A DNA stretch of 64,000 nt from Bufo bufo (GCF_905171765.1 NC_053392.1:410012366-410076365), one strand, 5' to 3'. Positions 50,393 to 62,578 are shown, counted from the first letter of the stretch. The notes: a model not told the origin generated them from the letters alone. Numbers and translations: made by a program.

Positions 50393-51550
50393 AGACCTCT
50401 GGTATAAGGCAATCAAGTCTCCAGGATAACACTGCCACACAGGTACAGTGTTATATGTATGCAACACACTTGCCATGAATCATCCTATATTATTTTTACA
50501 CACACAAACTGTCTGGCTATCTATTACATTATAGGACATTCACTTGGATGATTGACATGTACTACTACATATATAGTATATGACGAATTCGTAGGGAGTA
50601 AAGCTGCGATGCAGCAGCTACAACCCTGATGACCTGCAGTGGTCCATAGCTCCATGAATTAGAAGGCAATACCTCGGTTACCGTGACCTGGCTACCAGAG
50701 GTTGGCAAGGTTGCAGCTACCCTGTGGAATCCCATCTGAGAAGTACTGCTGGAAACAGCCCATACTCCTATGATACCAGTATTGCCAGTTGAGTAATCTG
50801 CTCTATAAAAGGAGATATTGGTAAATTGCACCAAATATGGAAACTTTGTATGGAATCATGGTAGAGCTGCCACAGCGGGTGTGAGAAGACATGTTTTATC
50901 ATCTGAATAGCCAGTTTCTTACGCAGTTTTCAGTCAAGCGTGTGAGATATTAAGGATTGCTAGAGCGGTTTCCTCTTTTGTCGATATTTCTCACACAGAA
51001 ATAACTGTCACCTCAGATCTTTTACACTTCTATAAAGTCAACTTTAATCTTTCAGAAACAACACAAACAAGGAACTTCTTGATTAGCTGACATCTTAAAA
51101 TATCACTATGGTGGGTCACCTCCTAAGGCCTCATGCACACAACTGTAGCCATTTTGCAATCTGCAAACCACAGATCGGAAAAATACATTTGCAAAAAATG
51201 TGATCAGAGGTGGACCAAAACTAAGTTTGCGAGCAAGAGCCCTAATTCTCCTCCCTGTGACCATCCCTCCATGTGAATGTTTTTGATAGAGAACTGCCAT
51301 ACATCCGAATGGCTTCTTCATATTACTGTGTCACTGTGCATGGCGGACCAGCTGTGCTGCTGTATGAGACAGGAGACATCTAGACAAACAGAAGATCCTA
51401 TTAGGGTTCCAAATTGTTTGCAGCATTTCCCCCTGTCTCCTTAATTATCAAGCCTCTTAGGGTCTTAACCCCTTCCTAATACAGCCATTCCCCTCCCCCC
51501 CCCCCGCAGCATTTCAGGAGACATAACTCATTTTTCAGTTCACATAGCTA
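50393..51550. other. No gene; partial Harbinger-like end near 51125
   Basis: TAAGGCCTCATGCACACAAC at 51124 is a family left end, but no matching right end was found before 51550. The rest is unclassified. Confidence 0.35.
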
Positions 51551-51555
51551 ACTTA

Positions 51556-52322
51556 GGGCTCTTTCACACTTGCGTTATTGTCTTCCGGCATAGAGTTCCG
51601 TCGTCGAGACTCTATGCCGGAAGAATACTGATCAGGATTATCCTAATGCATTCTGAATGGAGAGTAATCCGTTCAGGATGCATCAGGATGTCTTCAGTTC
51701 CGGTACGGAACGTTTTTTGGCCGGAGAAAATACCGCAGCATGCTGCGCTTTTTGCTCCGGCCAAAAATCCTGAAGACTTGCCGCAAGGCCGGATCCGGGA
51801 TCAATGCCCATTGAAAGGCATTGATCCGGATCCGGCCTTAAGCTAAACGTCGTTTCGGCGCATTGCCGGACCAGACGTTTAGCTTTTTCTGAATAGTTAC
51901 CATGGCTACCGGGACGCTAAAGTCCTGACAGCCATGGTAAGTGTAGCGGGGAGCAGGGGAGCAGTGTACTTACCGTCCGTGCGGCTCCCCGGGCGCTCCA
52001 GAGTGACGTCAGGGCGCCCCAAGCGCATGGATCACGTGATCACATGGATCACGTCATCCATGCGCATGGGGCGCTCTGACGTCATTCTGGAGCGCCCGGG
52101 GAGCCGCACGGACTGTAAGTATACCGCTCCCCCGCTCCCCTCTCCTACTATGGCAACCAGGACTTTAATAGCGTCCTGGGTGCCATAGTAACACTGAACG
52201 CATTTGGAAGACGGTTCCGTCTTCAAATGCTTTCAGTACACTTGCGTTGTTACGGATCCGGCAGGCACCTCCGGCAACGGAAGTGCATGCCGGATCCCAA
52301 CAACGCAAGTGTGAAAGAGGCC
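51556..52322. mobile_element. Large Harbinger-like MITE with inner palindrome
   Basis: TTA at 51553-51555, TAA at 52323-52325; ends GGGCTCTTTCACACTTGCG and its mirror. At 51900-52190 a second inverted repeat around ATCACGTGATCACATGG with GGAGCGCCCGGGGAGCCGC arms may be a separate insertion or part of the element. Confidence 0.78.
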
Positions 52323-52848
52323 TAAGGACTTTTTTTTGCAGCACAAGTTGTAAAATAGGGTGTAATTGGAATACAAAAAAAAAAAAAAAACAACACACAC
52401 ACTCACACACACACACACACCATTGTTTTTATAGTTTTCATGCTTACGGCATTCCCTATACCAGTGATGGCGAACCTTTTACAGTGCACAAACTGCAACC
52501 CAAAACCCACATTTATTCGCAAGGTGCCAACACAGCAATTTAACCTGAATACTACAGTCAATATAGTTCTGCATTTTCGCTTTATTAGACACACTTTTTT
52601 CCCCCGAACATGGGGGTAAAAAGTCAGTGAGTCTTATAAAGCGCATGCCAAAATCATCGTGGCCGGCACATTGCAGGAGCTTTAATAAGCGAGCCTGCTA
52701 CCTAGAAAGAAGAAGTGTGGGGCAGGCAGGGGGTATGAAGCACTCAGGAGCGGGAGGCAGCAGTGAAACATTCCACCGAATGCTGCCAGCCCGCACGTCC
52801 TTTATCTGCAGCCGGGGTCCATTCCAGAGGAGGAGGAGAGACTAGAGC

Positions 52849-53661
52849 CAGTGGCATACTAAGGGGGTGGGAGGGAGGGGGGGGGGGGGGGGGGGGTCAG
52901 TCCACCCCCAGATCTCAGGGGGTGGGGGAAGGGGTGCCAGAAGCAATGAGCGCTTCCATCAATACAGATGGTCCTGTCACTCACCGCTCAGCTCCCAGTG
53001 CTCCTCCCCTCCTTCAGGCGGCGGTGCTCTGAATGGTTAAGCAGGAAGACTTCGCCCCTGTCCACCATTCAGCCTGCAGACACAGATCGCGCTGCCAGCC
53101 TGTGTGGGGGCAGAGCATGCAGCCCAGAAATCTGCATAAGCTCCGCCCAAAGTGCTGCAGTGCGATCTATGCCACAGGGGAAGAGAGGTATGAGAGTTTC
53201 AGAAACAGGACAAGGTGAGTAGTTACTGTGTTTTTTTTTTTTAATACACAGGAGGTAAAAAGAGCATTATTAGCACAGAGGGCATTACTGCTGTGAAGGG
53301 GGCACAATGGGGATTACTACTATGAAGGGGGCACAATGGGGATTACTACTATGAAGGGGGCACAATGGGGATTACTACTATGAAGGGGGCACAATGGGGA
53401 TTACTACAGTGGAGGGGCACAAAGAGGGCATTACAACTGAAAGGGGCACAGAGAGGGCATAACTACGGAGGGCACACATCTGTACAAAACTACTGTGAAG
53501 GTTGTACAATGAGGGCAATACTACTGTGAGGGGGTACAATTTCTTTAAAGTATTTATTTATTTATATATATTTTTTTATTTATTTTTTTGGGGGGGGGGG
53601 GGGGTGATTGTGCCAGAGAAATGACCCACCCCGGGTGCCAAACACTCTAGGCATGCCACTG
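52849..53661. mobile_element. hAT MITE nested in composite hAT
   Basis: ACTAGAGC at 52841-52848 and ACAAGAGC at 53662-53669 (7 of 8); ends CAGTGGCATACTAAGG and CTAGGCATGCCACTG. It contains a 29-bp minisatellite and G-runs. Confidence 0.85.
53280..53470. repeat. 29-bp minisatellite, about 5-6 copies
   Basis: Unit CTATGAAGGGGGCACAATGG plus GGATTACTA; the outer copies are diverged. Confidence 0.9.
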
Positions 53662-53884
53662 ACAAGAGCTATTCTCCTTCTCCTCTGCATGTCGCGCTAA
53701 TTGGTGGTGAGCGCCAGCGGGAACTGCTGCTCCGCCACCTCCACCATTCAGCTTACTCCCTCCTGGCTATGTGCGGCGCTGCTATTAGGAAGGAAGAAGG
53801 GAGGGACTCATACTGGCCTTTCGTCGACTCAAGTGAGTGACAGCCAGGATAAAAAAAAAAGGGGGCGCTCAGGGGCAGACCTGA

Positions 53885-54290
53885 ACATTAAATATGACTA
53901 TGACTATAACCCCCCCTCATCCATAGGAATGCATCCTGCCACTGCAGTACATAGAAGTATTCTTAAGAATGGGGGGGGGGGGGGGGGTTATAGTCACATT
54001 TAATATAAACACTGTCTAGGAACTGTAGCATTATTTGCCTACATAGTTATATTAAACGTGACTATAACCCCCTCATCCACAGGAATGCACCCATGTACTG
54101 CAGTACACGGGTGTATTCTTAAGGATGAGGGGAGTTCTAGTCATATTTAATATAAACACTGTTGAGGGACTGTACCGTAATTGGTGTTTAATGGTAAGTG
54201 TTTATATTAAATGTAACAATAGCCCCCTCTGCAGTACATGAATAAATTATTAAGGATGAGGGGAGGTATAGTCCCATAACATAACTAGGT
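53885..54290. repeat. Three tandem units of about 150 bp, each an inverted repeat
   Basis: Each unit runs from GACTATAACCCCC.TCATCC to GGATGAGGGGAG.T.TAGTC and ATTTAATATAAACACTGT. Copies start near 53895, 54058 and 54208. Part of the composite hAT. Confidence 0.7.
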
Positions 54291-54774
54291 TAACCGTAGA
54301 CCCCCCCCCCCCCCCATAATAGTGTCATCTACAGATCCCCCCACAACAGTGAGTCATCTGCCAAACCCCCATAACAGTGCTTGCGTTTTCCGCAGATCCC
54401 TCCATATCAGTGCGTCAGTACCAGATTCCCCCATAACAGTGTGAAACATTCTGTTATTACGTTTTTTAGCACACCTTTTGGTTCAAAATATATATTTTTT
54501 TATTTTCCTCCTCTAAAATCTAGGTGCGTCTTATCACCAGGTGCGTCTTATAAAGCGAAAAATACGGTATATCTTCCGTGTACTTAATAGCCGGTCTACA
54601 GTCAGTGTGCTGCCTGTGCCATTCATAGTGCATCCTGCTCTGATGAATGGCAGGAAAAGTGTAAGGCATATTGGTACACCATAGACTTTTTTCTAAGGGG
54701 TGGGTACCCACAGAGAGGGCTCTGAGTGCCACCTCTGGCCCTCGTGCCATAGGTGCGTCACCACTGCCCTATAA

Positions 54775-55090
54775 TGTATGTAAAACGGACATGTTATCTT
54801 ATACAGTGATGCCACATAGTTTTCTTTTGTTTTAAATACTTTTTAAAAAATAAAAACTTCAAAAAAATATATATTTTTTAATTTGCATCACCAGATTCTG
54901 ACCCCATAACCTTTTTATAGTTACGTTTACAGAGCAGTTTTTACCGATTTGGGGTGTGTATCACTGTGATAAATTTTATTAAATAATTTTTTGAGAGGTG
55001 ACCAAAAATTGGCAAAATAACCATATACTGTAGATTTAGTTTCGCTGTGGCATTAACCATATGGACAATTTTTTTTTTTTTATAGTTCAA
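54775..55090. mobile_element. piggyBac-like family fragment
   Basis: ACCAGATTCTGACCCCATAACC (54891) and CCGATTTGGGGTGTGTATCA (54935) are family words. No ends. Confidence 0.4.
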
Positions 55091-55094
55091 ATAA

Positions 55095-55790
55095 AATCTG
55101 TCACATGGATTATCAATAATAAAGTAAAACACTTACCTGCAGAGAAATCTCACGCAGGTGCATGCCCAGTGACACATTTGAGGCTGAAATGAAGGACACA
55201 GGTAGTCTTCAGTACTGCGCCTGCGGGAGATTTCTCTGCGATACAAAACTGTGGGCAGCTATACCTCGCGTCAGTGATGTCGAGGGGGAGGGGCGGCAAC
55301 AACGCTTATGGGGATGTGGAGTCTCAGCCCAGCGTGCTTAGGCTCTGCTGGAGGGCGGGCCTGGGCACCATTGAAATAAAATAAAGCCCCTCTGGGCACC
55401 TTGCTGCCTAATTTGCATATCATACAAAGATGATTTTCACAAGATAAAAAAAAAAAAAAAAAGAAATGCCAAATGAAAGGGAAGGAGGTGTTATGTTGTA
55501 CATGGCAATAGTTTTACTTTAAGGGTCCATTCACACATCCGTGTGTGTTTTGCGGATCCACAAAACACGGACACCGGCAATGTGCGTTCCGCATTTTGCG
55601 GACCGCACATCGCCGGCACTTAATAGAAAATGCCCATTCTTGTCCGCAATTGCGGACAAGAATAGGACATATTCTATTTTTTTCCGGCTCGGAATTGCAT
55701 GGGTCCGTAATTCTGTTACGCAAAATGCGGAACGGAATTGCGGACGTGTGAATGGAGCCCAATAGTGATAATCCATGTGACAGATTTCCT
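55095..55790. mobile_element. T2-type MITE hosting a Harbinger MITE
   Basis: AATCTGTCACATGGATTATC on the left and GATAATCCATGTGACAGATT on the right (55767-55786), TTAA at 55791. The left TTAA is not preserved. The host's palindromic interior is asymmetric because of the insert. Confidence 0.65.
55523..55759. mobile_element. Harbinger-like palindromic MITE
   Basis: TAA/CAA flanks; ends GGGTCCATTCACACATCCG and GGACGTGTGAATGGAGCC. Confidence 0.8.
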
Positions 55791-55799
55791 TTAACATCC

Positions 55800-56488
55800 A
55801 TTTTCAGAGCAATCTATTTTTTTACTGTTTATTTTAATTTGTAAAAAAAAATGGGCAAAGGATGCGATTTGAATTTTTAAAAAACGTTTTTCATACTTTA
55901 TCCCTTATCCCTAAGGGACTTCAACATGCGATCATCTTATCACTTCTACCCAGGCTGCCATAGCAACTGGACGACTCCCGAATGCTGTGCTGAGGAGGTT
56001 AAAAGTTTGTGAGTAAAGTCGTTTCCAATCACAGACTCTGCCAGTCTGTTGGGTAAAACTGCAGGTAACTGGCAGAATTGGCACCTGCTTAGCGGAAGCC
56101 ATCATGTCCAGAAGATGTCAGGAAGGTGTTAAGGACGATTATTTATATTTTTTTCCAATGCTGCATTTCAAGAGCTATGAAGGTCTAACATCAAATTCAT
56201 CGTCGTTTAAACCATGATGACTGAAATGTACACAGCTATGAGCTACCATAGATTTCAGTTTAGGCACACAGACTGCTGAAGCATGCAACTAATTTATTAA
56301 AAAAATGTAATTACAAGTTTATATAAAAATTTTTAAAGTGTTACATTTATATTAAATTAGACATGAGGATATAGGGCCAGGCGAGATGTCTGGCCCTGTC
56401 AATCAAGGTGTGAGTGAGCCTAATGAGCAGAGGGGCCAGCCCCTCCCTGCTCAGGCAGGCTGATTTATCCACTCATCTGTAACTCAGA
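55800..56488. other. Decayed repeats, no gene
   Basis: GGCTGCCATAGCAAC near 55951 is a piggyBac-family word. GGCCAGGCGAGATGTCTGGCC (56379) starts a half-palindrome. Confidence 0.35.
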
Positions 56489-56492
56489 CTAA

Positions 56493-56780
56493 GGCCTCAT
56501 GCACACAACCGCATCTGAGCCGCAGTTTTTGCGGCTTGGATGCAAACCCACTCACTTCAATGGGGGCGCAAAAGATGTGGACATCCGTTGCTCCGTTCCG
56601 TGGTCCACCAAAAAAATATAACGTCCTATTCTTGGTAATTTTGCGGACAAGAATAAGCAGTTATATCAATGGCTGTCCGTGCCATTCCGCAAATTGCGGA
56701 ACGCACACGGACGCCATCTGTGTTTTGCGGATCCGTAATTTGTGGACCGCAAAACACACAATGGTCGTGTGCATGAGGCC
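56493..56780. mobile_element. Harbinger-like palindromic MITE, first of a pair
   Basis: TAA at 56490-56492 and 56781-56783; ends GGCCTCATGCACACAACCG and GTCGTGTGCATGAGGCC. Confidence 0.85.
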
Positions 56781-56783
56781 TAA

Positions 56784-57093
56784 GCCTACATGCACACAAA
56801 CGTATTTTGTTTCCGTGTCTGTTCCTTTTTTTTTTTGCGGATAAGAGGCAGACCTATTCATTTCAATGGGTACGCAAAAAATGCGGACAGCACACAGTGT
56901 GCTATCCGCATCCGTATGTCCGTTCCGTAGCCCTGCAAAAAAATTTAACAAAAATAGAGCATGTCCTATTTATTCTTGTCCGTTTTGAGGACAAGGATAG
57001 GCATTATTACAACAGATTACATACGGATGTCATTTTTTTTGTGGATTCGCAGTTTGCGGACCGCAAAATACATACAGTCGTGTGCATGTAGCC
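56784..57093. mobile_element. Harbinger-like palindromic MITE, second of a pair
   Basis: It shares TAA 56781-56783 with the previous MITE and has TAA at 57094-57096; ends GCCTACATGCACACAAACG and GTCGTGTGCATGTAGCC. The interiors of the two are only moderately alike, so this is a second insertion, not a duplication. Confidence 0.85.
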
Positions 57094-57504
57094 TAATGGG
57101 TTTACCCCCAAAACCTCTTCCCGCTGAGCGACGTACTATTACAACACAGCATTAATGACGTTCCTGCCCTGTGCCGGCGCAGGCTCAGGAGCTGGGTCTG
57201 TGCCATCACTTGCGGGTGCCGGCTGTATTATACAGCAGGCACTCATTGCCAGGAATTAGCTCTACCGGGAATTGGCTTTCCAGGAGTCCACCATGACAGC
57301 AACTCCTGGAGGATGTCCTGATTGGCCTCTGCAGGAACAAAAAAACAGAGGTTAAGAGGTCCCAATGACCTCAAAAAGGACAGATGTAAACTATTTATTT
57401 TCAACAATGTTAACTCACTGCAGATATACACAGCAGTCGAGTCATATTATTATGACCACCAGCTAAGCACTGCAGTGCTTTCCACAGTTGCTAGAGGTGC
57501 ATGG

Positions 57505-58310
57505 GCAGGGCCGTTTCTACAGCAGGGCAAGGGGTGCGACCGCACGGGGCGCGTGTCTCCAGCAAGAAGAGGGGGGCGCCGTCAGCATCTATTTACAGGC
57601 TGGCAGCCACTGGCGGATCGGGGGGGGGGTGCAAGGGGTCAATTGCCCCCCCCTCTCCGAGAATATAGTAAGTGTAAGGGCAGAGATCGGATCGGGGGGA
57701 GATGAGGGAGAGGTGTCTCCCTTCCTTGTTCCTCTGATGTGCCCGCAGCCTATCAGAGGCCGCTGCAGACACAGGCCGGAAGAGGCCTGCATCGCATCGC
57801 TACCATGGAGGTAAGTAAGTATAAGTGTTTTTTATTCGGGACAATACTTGTGGCACATGATTTGGAAGGGGGGGGGCATGGAGAGGCACACTATTGGGTG
57901 GCATCTACTGAAACCACAAAGAAGGGGTATTTTATATGGGGGGGCTCTGTGTGATACTAGTATTATCAGGGGGTTTATCGGTTTCTACAGTATAATATTG
58001 GGGGTGGTAGGATGATTTGTCCAGAAGATGGGAGGATGATGGAAAAGTAGTAAACCAAGATTTTTTTTTTTGTCAAACTGCAGAGACGAAAAATAGCTGA
58101 AAAATGATGGTCTGGTCTGAAAGGAGAAGATGAGGAAAGAGAACATCTACATCAAAGGAGACGTCACTGGATGCAAGAGGTACAGTATGTCGGGCTGTAT
58201 AGCAAGTACAGCAAAATGCTGTGTAGGGGGAGGGACTTAGAGAATTGGGCCATAATCATTGGGGCTTGGGCCCCAAATCTTTTTCGACCCTAGCAACGCC
58301 CTTGACCTGC
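57505..58310. mobile_element. Overlapping hAT-like fragments
   Basis: GCAGGGCCGTTTCTACAGC (57506) and the inverse end TTTTTCGACCCTAGCAACGCCC (58279) belong to different hAT-like families. No 8-bp duplications could be paired, so boundaries are uncertain. Confidence 0.4.
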
Positions 58311-58666
58311 ACCCATTCCACTACGCCCCGCCCACGGACGTCATGACTGGCATCTCAACAGCAGCAGCAGAAAGTGACGTCATGTTCTAGGTGGTTGATA
58401 GATCGGCAGGCTTAGCGGCTACTCCCTGCCAAGCTAAACCTGTCTGCAAAGATCGGCCATGATGAGAAGGTCAAAATAGCATATCTGTGTGAGGTCATCG
58501 TGTGCTGGGAAGGCTGTTATTGGCAAATGCAGTGGTAGATTAAAAGGAAAATATTACTGATAGCAACCAAAGGCCGTGTATGATACTGCCAGCTGAACCA
58601 CTGTATCTTAGCTTATCATGTGTTATACTGCCTGCTGAACCACATATCTAAGCTTACCATGTGTAA

Positions 58667-58767
58667 GGGCTCATGCACATGGCCGTGCCTGTATTGTGGC
58701 CCACAATAACAGCGGGTGCACAATATAAGGGCACCGGACGTGTGCCCACTGTATGATGGATGAGCCC
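58667..58767. mobile_element. Short Harbinger-like MITE abutting a T2 MITE
   Basis: TAA at 58664-58666; ends GGGCTCATGCACATGGCCG and GGATGAGCCC, immediately followed by TTAA that begins the next MITE. Confidence 0.7.
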
Positions 58768-58771
58768 TTAA

Positions 58772-59105
58772 AGGGGTTGTCTCACTTCAGTAAGTGGCAT
58801 TTATCATGGAGAAAAAGTCAATACAAGCCACTTACTAATGTATTGTTATTTTCCATATTGCTTCCTGGATTCATTTTTCCATCACATTATACACTGCTCG
58901 TTTCCATGGTTACAGACCACCCCGCAATCCATTAGTGGTGGTCGTACTTGCACAATATAGGAAAAAGCACCAGCCTACGTGCGCTTCCATGGTCCCGGCC
59001 ACCAGAGAGGCTGATGCTTTTTCCTATAGTGTGCAAGTACGACCACCACTGATGGATTGCAGGGTGGTATGTAACCATGGAAACGAGCAGTGTATAATGT
59101 GATGC
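58772..59105. mobile_element. T2-type palindromic MITE
   Basis: TTAA at 58768-58771; AGGGGTTGTCTCACTTCAG start; mirror arms GACCACCCCGCAATCCATTAG and CACTGATGGATTGCAGGGTGG. The right end is lost at about 59105. Confidence 0.72.
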
Positions 59106-59479
59106 GCTTTTTTTATGTCCGCCCTGTTGGTAAAATTCCCTAGAAACAGCCCTGTGCGTGGGGAAGGAGCCATAGAACACGACAATTGAGGTTTTCCCAC
59201 AGATGCTTGCAGGGGAGGACTGTAAAATTAAAGTGGCACTGGATAACATTTTAAGTGTTCCTATGTTGTAGGCGGATCCAATTTGACATAAGGCAGGGCA
59301 AGAGAAGTAGATCTGGCCAGCTATACCTTAGTGCAGCACAAAATACTACTGCCCCCACTGTAGTATTCCACTGTATCACTGTCTTGAGGATGATTATTTC
59401 CAGTCCACCCCTGAAATACTCCATTTACTCCAGTTAGGGTGACAGGGTAGTATTTAGAAAGTCTTGGTCATGCTCTTCC

Positions 59480-60245
59480 AGCCAATGTCAGACATTTCTA
59501 GCCGTGTCGTATTGTCTTAATAGAAGATCCTATCTGCCCCAAGGTAGACAGAGTAGGAGTGTTCATGTGCAAGAATGGATTCATACCCAAACCAGTTGAA
59601 AGTGCTATCTACATGGATGAGTGGGCTCAGAAAAACACAAAAACATTCCCCAGACCATAAGGCTGCTCCCACCAACTTGTGTTTTTCCAGTAACAGTTGC
59701 AGGTTATTGGTCCACTGATGTTTCTCGCCTGACATGCTAACATCCATGCATTCAATGAAGCAGAAAACTCAAAACGGTAACCCTTTACCAATCAGAGGAG
59801 GTCCAATTCCGATACTTCCATGAAAATTAAATCAGTTTTTGCTAATGCAACTTTGCTTGCAGAGGTGCAGTGACCATCCATCTGCTTCAGAGCCCCATAT
59901 GCAGAAAGGTTTGCTGTACCGTTGTTTTAGACACCTGTGTGGTAGCACCCTGGTTCACTTTGGCAGTGAACTGCTCCACTGTAGAGTGTTGGTCCGCCCT
60001 GGCACACCTTTATAGCAGAGGTTTACCTCTCACATCACTTATTTGCAATGGTGCCATTTGTCCACTAATTATACAATTTCACCACAGTAGCACAGAAATC
60101 GTTTACAAACTGCACAGCTTCAGAAATCCTGCCACTCTTGACCCAAAAGCCAATAACCATTCATTTTTGCAACATTGATAAATCGCCCCTTTTCCCCCAT
60201 GACAGCAGCGAGGGATGTGTTTGCAGACAGCCTACTGCACAACTT
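59480..60245 (-). pseudogene. Tc1/mariner-like relic
   Basis: The plus-strand text CATTCCCCAGACCATAAGGC, TGGTCCACTGATGTTTCTCG and GCAGAGGTGCAGTGACCATC follows, in reverse complement, a known type of Tc1/mariner transposase gene. Many stops and frame changes; no ends identified. The assignment rests on recalled family wording and is less secure than the other Tc1 copies. Confidence 0.5.
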
Positions 60246-60364
60246 ATAAACCCACCAAGCCAGCTCAAGTTGGACGACTTTTCAGGACATCCTCCATTAC
60301 AGCACCACAAGGAGCAATTCCAGATCAACTATGTAGGGAGAGACTACAGCCTGTAACGTCCAAA

Positions 60365-60960
60365 GGCTAGTTCTTTGTAGACAAAAAGGTCCAGCTTATA
60401 ATTTCAGCAGAAAGTAAGGAAATTGGACCAAGTGACTGCCCTGCAGATATGCTCAATAGAGGCCTCAACTCTTAGCCCAAGAAGCGGCCATTGCTTTGGT
60501 AGAATGGACTAGCTTTTAAAAGGACAATCAGTATCCTGATTGTTCGTCTGTCCTATGTATTTTATCCATCTTGCCAAAGTGTCTTTTGAAACTTTTTTCC
60601 CCTTTATTTCTTCCTGCAAACTAAACAAAGAATAGAGTCCTTTCTCAGTACAACAGTTGATTCTTGATAATTTATAACTATCACCAAACATCCAGGGTGT
60701 GAAAGTTCCTCCTGCTGATTTCTGTAGAAGGAACAAAAAGGATTCGCTCTTTACCACATTGAAAAGTTGAAGAAACCTTGGGTAGGAAAACTGGGTCTAA
60801 TTTAAGGATTAGTCTCTAGTCCTCCTATTCTTCAAGCCATTGGCAACTAAAGAAAGCCATTTTCATTGATAAAGGCCTCAGACTACTTCTAATGATTCAG
60901 ATAGAGGCTTACAAATTCTGTACAGATCCACTTAAATCCCACAGAGAAGTGTCACGAAAA
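60365..60960 (-). pseudogene. DIRS-like tyrosine recombinase, C-terminal relic
   Basis: From right to left on the minus strand: FLFLLQKSAGGTF, SLQEEIKGKKVSKDTLARWI, then HSTKAMAASWA (the H-x-x-R box with Arg as Lys), EASIEHICRAVTWSN and NYKLDLF with the presumed catalytic Tyr near 60395. This order (LARWI, HSTRA.A.SWA, CRAATW, HYKLD) is typical of the recombinase of DIRS retrotransposons. A frameshift lies between SWAKS and EASIEH, and stops occur. Inactive. Confidence 0.7.
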
Positions 60961-61061
60961 ATGTTATCTGCTAGTTAAAACCAGATGGCAACAAATATTC
61001 ATATTTTTTTTTTTTATAAGGGAAAATAATAATGATCGGGTCTCCATCCCGATCGTCTCTT

Positions 61062-61337
61062 AGCAACCGTGCGTGAAAATCGCACCGCATCCGCACTTGC
61101 CTGCGGATGCTTGCGATTTTCACGCAACCCCATTCATTTCTATGGGGCCTGAGTTACGTGAAAAACGCACAAAGAGGAGCATGCTGCGATTTTCACGCAA
61201 CGCACAAGTGATGCGTGAAAATCACCGCTCATGTGAACAGCCCCATAGAAATGAATGGGTCGGTATTCAGTGCGGGTGCAATGCGTTCACCTCCCGCATC
61301 GCATCCGCGCAGAATACTCGCCCGTGTGAAAGGGGCC
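61062..61337. mobile_element. Harbinger-like MITE in DIRS-like relic, left end degenerate
   Basis: Right end GAATACTCGCCCGTGTGAAAG then GGGCC|TTA. The interior has repeated GTGAAAATCGCA words mirrored across the element. The left end lacks the GGCCCC start. Confidence 0.65.
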
Positions 61338-61339
61338 TT

Positions 61340-62510
61340 AGTCTGTACACCTCTGGATGTTGTAGAGGACCCTGAACAGGAAGAGCTTTTCTTGCCAGTA
61401 GAAAAACAAGACCCAACGGAGCCAAAGGTTTTAGTATTTGGGTTTTAGCTTAGTTTTGGGGAAAATAAAGTACTTACACTAAATCGGTCTGAATCTTCTT
61501 TAGGCTTTATGCACACGAACGTATTTTCATTCAGTGTCTGTTCTTTTTTTGGACCGTATACGGAACCATTTATTTCAATGGGTCCACAAAAAAAACAGAA
61601 GTTACTCCGTGTGCATTCCGCATGTCCATATTTCCATTTCGCAAAAAAATAGAACATGTCCTATTATTGTCCGCATTACGGACAAGGATAGTACTGTTCT
61701 ATAAGGGGCCAGCTGTTCCTTTCCGCAATATACAGAATGCACACGGACGTCATCCGTGTTTTTTGTGGACCGCAAAATACATACGTTCGTGTGCATGAGG
61801 CCTTAGAAGCATGGAGATGACAGGAAAGGGTGGGAATGTATCAGCTAACCTAATGCTCCACTTTTGGGCTAGGGCCTCCAGCCAATGCATGTGGTCTATC
61901 CCTAGGATTTAGTGAATAAAAAGGAAGTTTGACATTCTTCCTTGCAGCATGGGGCTTCTGCTGAGGAAATCCACAGCTTGGTTCAGTAAGCCTTTTATGT
62001 CAACTACAGCCAGGGAGAGTACTGCTTGTTCTGACCATCTGAGGATCTCTTCCCTCAGGGAGTGTAGGAGAGGATATTTTGTTTCTCCCTGATGTTTTAA
62101 TAAGGACACTATTGTCTTGTTGTCCAATATATTAGATATGCAGGCGGCGGCCTTTGAACATCTGGAGGCACTCTTACAGGTGAAACATAACCGCTTTTAG
62201 ATGATATCTGTAATTCGAAGGTCTGTTGCTGATCTGCTGGGACCAATAGGTCTGGAAATAGAGGTCTTGGACCTGGACCCCAACCTCTTTTGCCAGCATC
62301 CATTGTTACTAGAACATAAGGATTTAGGCTCCAGCAAACCCCTTGTTGTAGGTTCTGTGGGTCTATCCACCAGTTCAGACTCTGCCTTTCTTTATATCCA
62401 GAAATTTTTGATCCAGATCCTAAATGACGAGGATTAATTTCTGGGGGAGAGTAGAATGGAACTGGCTCCAAGGAACCATAGGGATACAAGAAGACATTAA
62501 ACAAAGAATG
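61340..62510 (-). pseudogene. DIRS-like reverse transcriptase/RNase H relic
   Basis: Right to left: NWWIDPQNLQQGV, LVTMDAGKRGWG (the RNase H T.DAS..GWG block), and after a frameshift DNKTIVSLLKHQG, YPLLHSLREEILRW and KGLLNQAVDFLSR. This is the RNase H region of DIRS-type elements and precedes the recombinase at 60365-60960 in the correct order, so both are one decayed minus-strand element interrupted by two MITEs. Confidence 0.7.
61503..61802. mobile_element. Harbinger-like palindromic MITE in DIRS-like relic
   Basis: TTA at 61500-61502 and 61803-61805; ends GGCTTTATGCACACGAACG and CGTTCGTGTGCATGAGGCC. Confidence 0.85.
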
Positions 62511-62576
62511 TGCACTGCTTCTCTCAAGGAATCAGAATTTTTCTTCTGAAATAAGCATATCAAAATAATTGAATAA

Positions 62577-62578
<2 letters not shown>

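Larger units (their letters stand above)
52462..54766. mobile_element. Composite hAT element, 2.3 kb
   Basis: CCCTATAC at 52454-52461 and CCCTATAA at 54767-54774 (7 of 8) flank CAGTGATGGCGAACCTT and GGTGCGTCACCACTG. Inside are TTTTCGCTTTATTAGACACAC (52573) and the inverse GTCTTATAAAGCGAAAAATA (54547), the ends of a nested element, plus a further hAT (52849-53661). No transposase. Confidence 0.8.

Noticed and set aside
61440..61500. Possible exon with GTAAGT donor (plus ACTTAC at 61472-61477)
   Set aside because: It lies in the DIRS-like relic, has no acceptor and no recognisable coding sequence.
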